Positions 62,321 to 64,000 of a DNA stretch of 64,000 bases are shown one piece after another. Position 1 is the stretch's first letter. Each line of letters begins with the position of its first letter. The notes beneath the pieces were generated by a model. The model was given only the letters and a program-made list of their open reading frames with translations. It searched no databases and was not told where the DNA came from. This DNA is from Kryptolebias marmoratus (Eukaryota; Chordata; Actinopteri; Cyprinodontiformes; Rivulidae): the NCBI RefSeq assembly GCF_001649575.2, contig NC_051435.1, forward strand, positions 4,051,527-4,115,526. Direction: 5' to 3'. The position numbers were made by a program, and so were the translations under genes.

Positions 62321-62922
62321 TTAACAAAAGTTTAATTTACTTGGATTTCTTTATTAGGTCAACGGTGTGTTGGTTTTTCTTGAAGTGCTTCTAATTTGTT
62401 TGAAGAGTCCAGCAAGGGACAGCCAGGGCTCTTAGCTGACAAGGTTTTTCTGTTAAAGCAACTTTATCGTAGAGTTTATGTTGTGTTTTTTAAAAGCAGG
62501 AGGTCACGCAGCACGCACTTTGAACTCGTGCTTCTGACACACCTTTTGGTGAGGAACACTAACAACACACATTTCCTACACTCCTCCTGGCAGCGGCATC
62601 CTTGCAGGTCTCACTCATGGCTCAGCACTTAGAGGAGCAATAACAATCAACCTGAAAGTAACCCCCCCACGTTAAAGCCTGTGCACACAATCCAGACTTT
62701 GATCTGTCAGAGGGGCTTTAGAGTGGCTTTAGGAGGAATGAATCCTATATGGTTTCAGTACAGGGTTTCACATTGTTTACAATTCAGACAGTTTGGATGC
62801 CTCGTACATGCATGGGCAGAACTCCATCTTTAACTTGCTTTTAGCTGTGCATAGAAAGGGTTTCTCTTGTTTGCAGCCTTCATCAGTTGCAGAAAAAAAA
62901 ATCTTTAGATAAATAAATTTGA
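62321..62922. other. Noncoding DNA, nothing recognised
   Basis: No gene or named repeat can be supported. Confidence 0.4.
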
Positions 62923-64000
62923 TACAAACCTAGTTCCAGAAAAGTTTGGATGTTGTGTAAAATGTAAAAAAAAAAAACTGAATAAAATGATTCTGTGATG
63001 ACAAATCTCAAACTCATACTTTAAACATTTGATGTTTATTATGTCCCATTGTGAATAAACTAAAATATTATACCTTTTTTAGGAAATGTATTTTGAATTT
63101 GATAGCAACAACACCTCTCAAAAGTTGGGACAAGGCCATGTTTCCCATGAGAAGCATCCCCTCTTCTTTGAACAACAGTCTTTAAATGTTTTGGATCTGA
63201 GAAGAGCAGCTGCTGGAGGTTTTGGAGGGAATAATGTCTCATTCTGGTCTAATGGAGGATTCTAGCTGTTCAACAGTCCTGGATCTTTGCTGGATTGGAT
63301 TGTTTTATGATGTGTAAAATGTTTCCGGTTGGTGAGAGGTGTGGACTGCAGGCGGGTCAGTTCAGCACCCGGACTCCTCTACCGTGAAGACATGCTGGTG
63401 TGACTACTTTGCTGAATTTTTGTGTTTCATGGTGCATCAAATGGTTTCAGGTGATGAGAAGTCTGGACTTCAGGCAGGTCTTGGACTCTTCTACTATGAA
63501 GCTCTGCTGTTGTAATGGATGCAGTATGTGGTTTAGAATTGTGTTGCCGAAATATGCAAGGCTTTCTCTGAACAAGTAACCTTGGTGGAAACATGTGGTT
63601 CTAAAACCTGTATATAATTTATTGTATTGATGGAGCCCTTCTGTATGCATAATCTGCCCATGCCAGAAGCTCTAATGCACCCAAACCATCACAGATATGG
63701 ACTTAAACTGTGAGCTGATAACAGCTGGATGGTTCCTCTCTTCTTTAAAACAAAGGATGGTTTCCAAAATAAATTCTATTCAAAGAATTTCAAATTTTGA
63801 TCCGTCTGACCTCAGAACAGTTCTCCTCTTTGGTCCAGAGAAGACGTCAGCGTTTCTGGATGGTGTTCACATCTGGCTTCTTCTTTGCCTGATAGAGCTT
63901 TAAGCAGCATTTGTGCCATGGCGAACTGTGTTTACAGACAGATTCAGCCTCTCTGAAACGCTTTTGTTATTCCCAGTCCTCTGACCTGTTGCTAATTAAC
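62923..64000 (-). pseudogene. Tc1-like transposon remnant, copy 2 (runs off the window)
   Basis: The terminal inverted repeat begins at 62923 ('acaaacctagttccagaaaa'). The minus strand then gives the element's 3' region and transposase pieces up to the window end: RRGDA near 63150, EWDNIPSK-like text at about 63230, the third acidic block at about 63450, PCIFRQHNSKPHTA at about 63520-63560 and SVNTV upstream. The second catalytic Asp codon is CAC (His, 63541-63543 on the minus strand). A segment of about 150 bp around the third acidic block is present twice, in diverged form (about 63300-63405 and 63425-63510). It is interrupted by stops and inactive. Confidence 0.8.

Noticed and set aside
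1..64000. CRISPR array, operon or phage-like gene cluster
   Set aside because: No evenly spaced repeats with unique spacers and no compact gene arrays exist. Tandem repeats here are microsatellites and minisatellites.

Overview
The window looks like nuclear DNA of a ray-finned fish, probably a percomorph teleost. Genes have introns, intergenic DNA is AT-rich, microsatellites are frequent, and the mobile elements are fish-typical: Tc1-like transposons, an RTE/Rex-like LINE end, a tRNA-type SINE, TTAA- and TA-flanked MITEs and a solo LTR. I see no bacterial or viral gene organisation.

Two protein-coding genes can be supported, both on the + strand. (1) An LRRC3-family gene has a CpG-rich noncoding first exon (about 9480-9955), a 1.4 kb intron and its whole coding sequence in one exon (11413-12213). 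It encodes a 266-residue single-pass leucine-rich-repeat membrane protein. (2) fam171b has eight coding exons from 39427 to 48476. I rebuilt them from splice signals and reading phase. They encode a 659-residue type I membrane protein with the expected ectodomain, one membrane span and the conserved cytoplasmic blocks. A possible third gene starts in a GC-rich patch at about 50190-50530, where a 33-codon open exon begins with a myristoylation-like MGC motif and ends at a good splice donor. Its other exons were not found, so it stays tentative.

Layout: 1-9.4 kb is intergenic, perhaps beginning with the tail of another transcript's 3' UTR. 9.4-12.6 kb is the LRRC3-family gene. 12.6-39.2 kb is a gene-poor interval with a solo LTR, three Tc1-like remnants, a SINE, a LINE end and several MITEs. 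39.2-48.8 kb is fam171b. 48.8-50.2 kb holds a nested palindromic MITE. 50.2-50.5 kb is the possible new promoter and first exon. 50.5-64 kb is dense in copies of one unclassified interspersed repeat and ends inside another Tc1-like element.

The most interesting points are a chain of tiny upstream ORFs made by a 17-bp minisatellite just before the fam171b start codon, an inferred GC-AG intron in fam171b, a shortened FAM171B C-terminus, a possible membrane micropeptide ORF in the LRRC3-family 5' exon, and two Tc1-like copies that share the loss of the same catalytic aspartate. I found no convincing undescribed molecular system.
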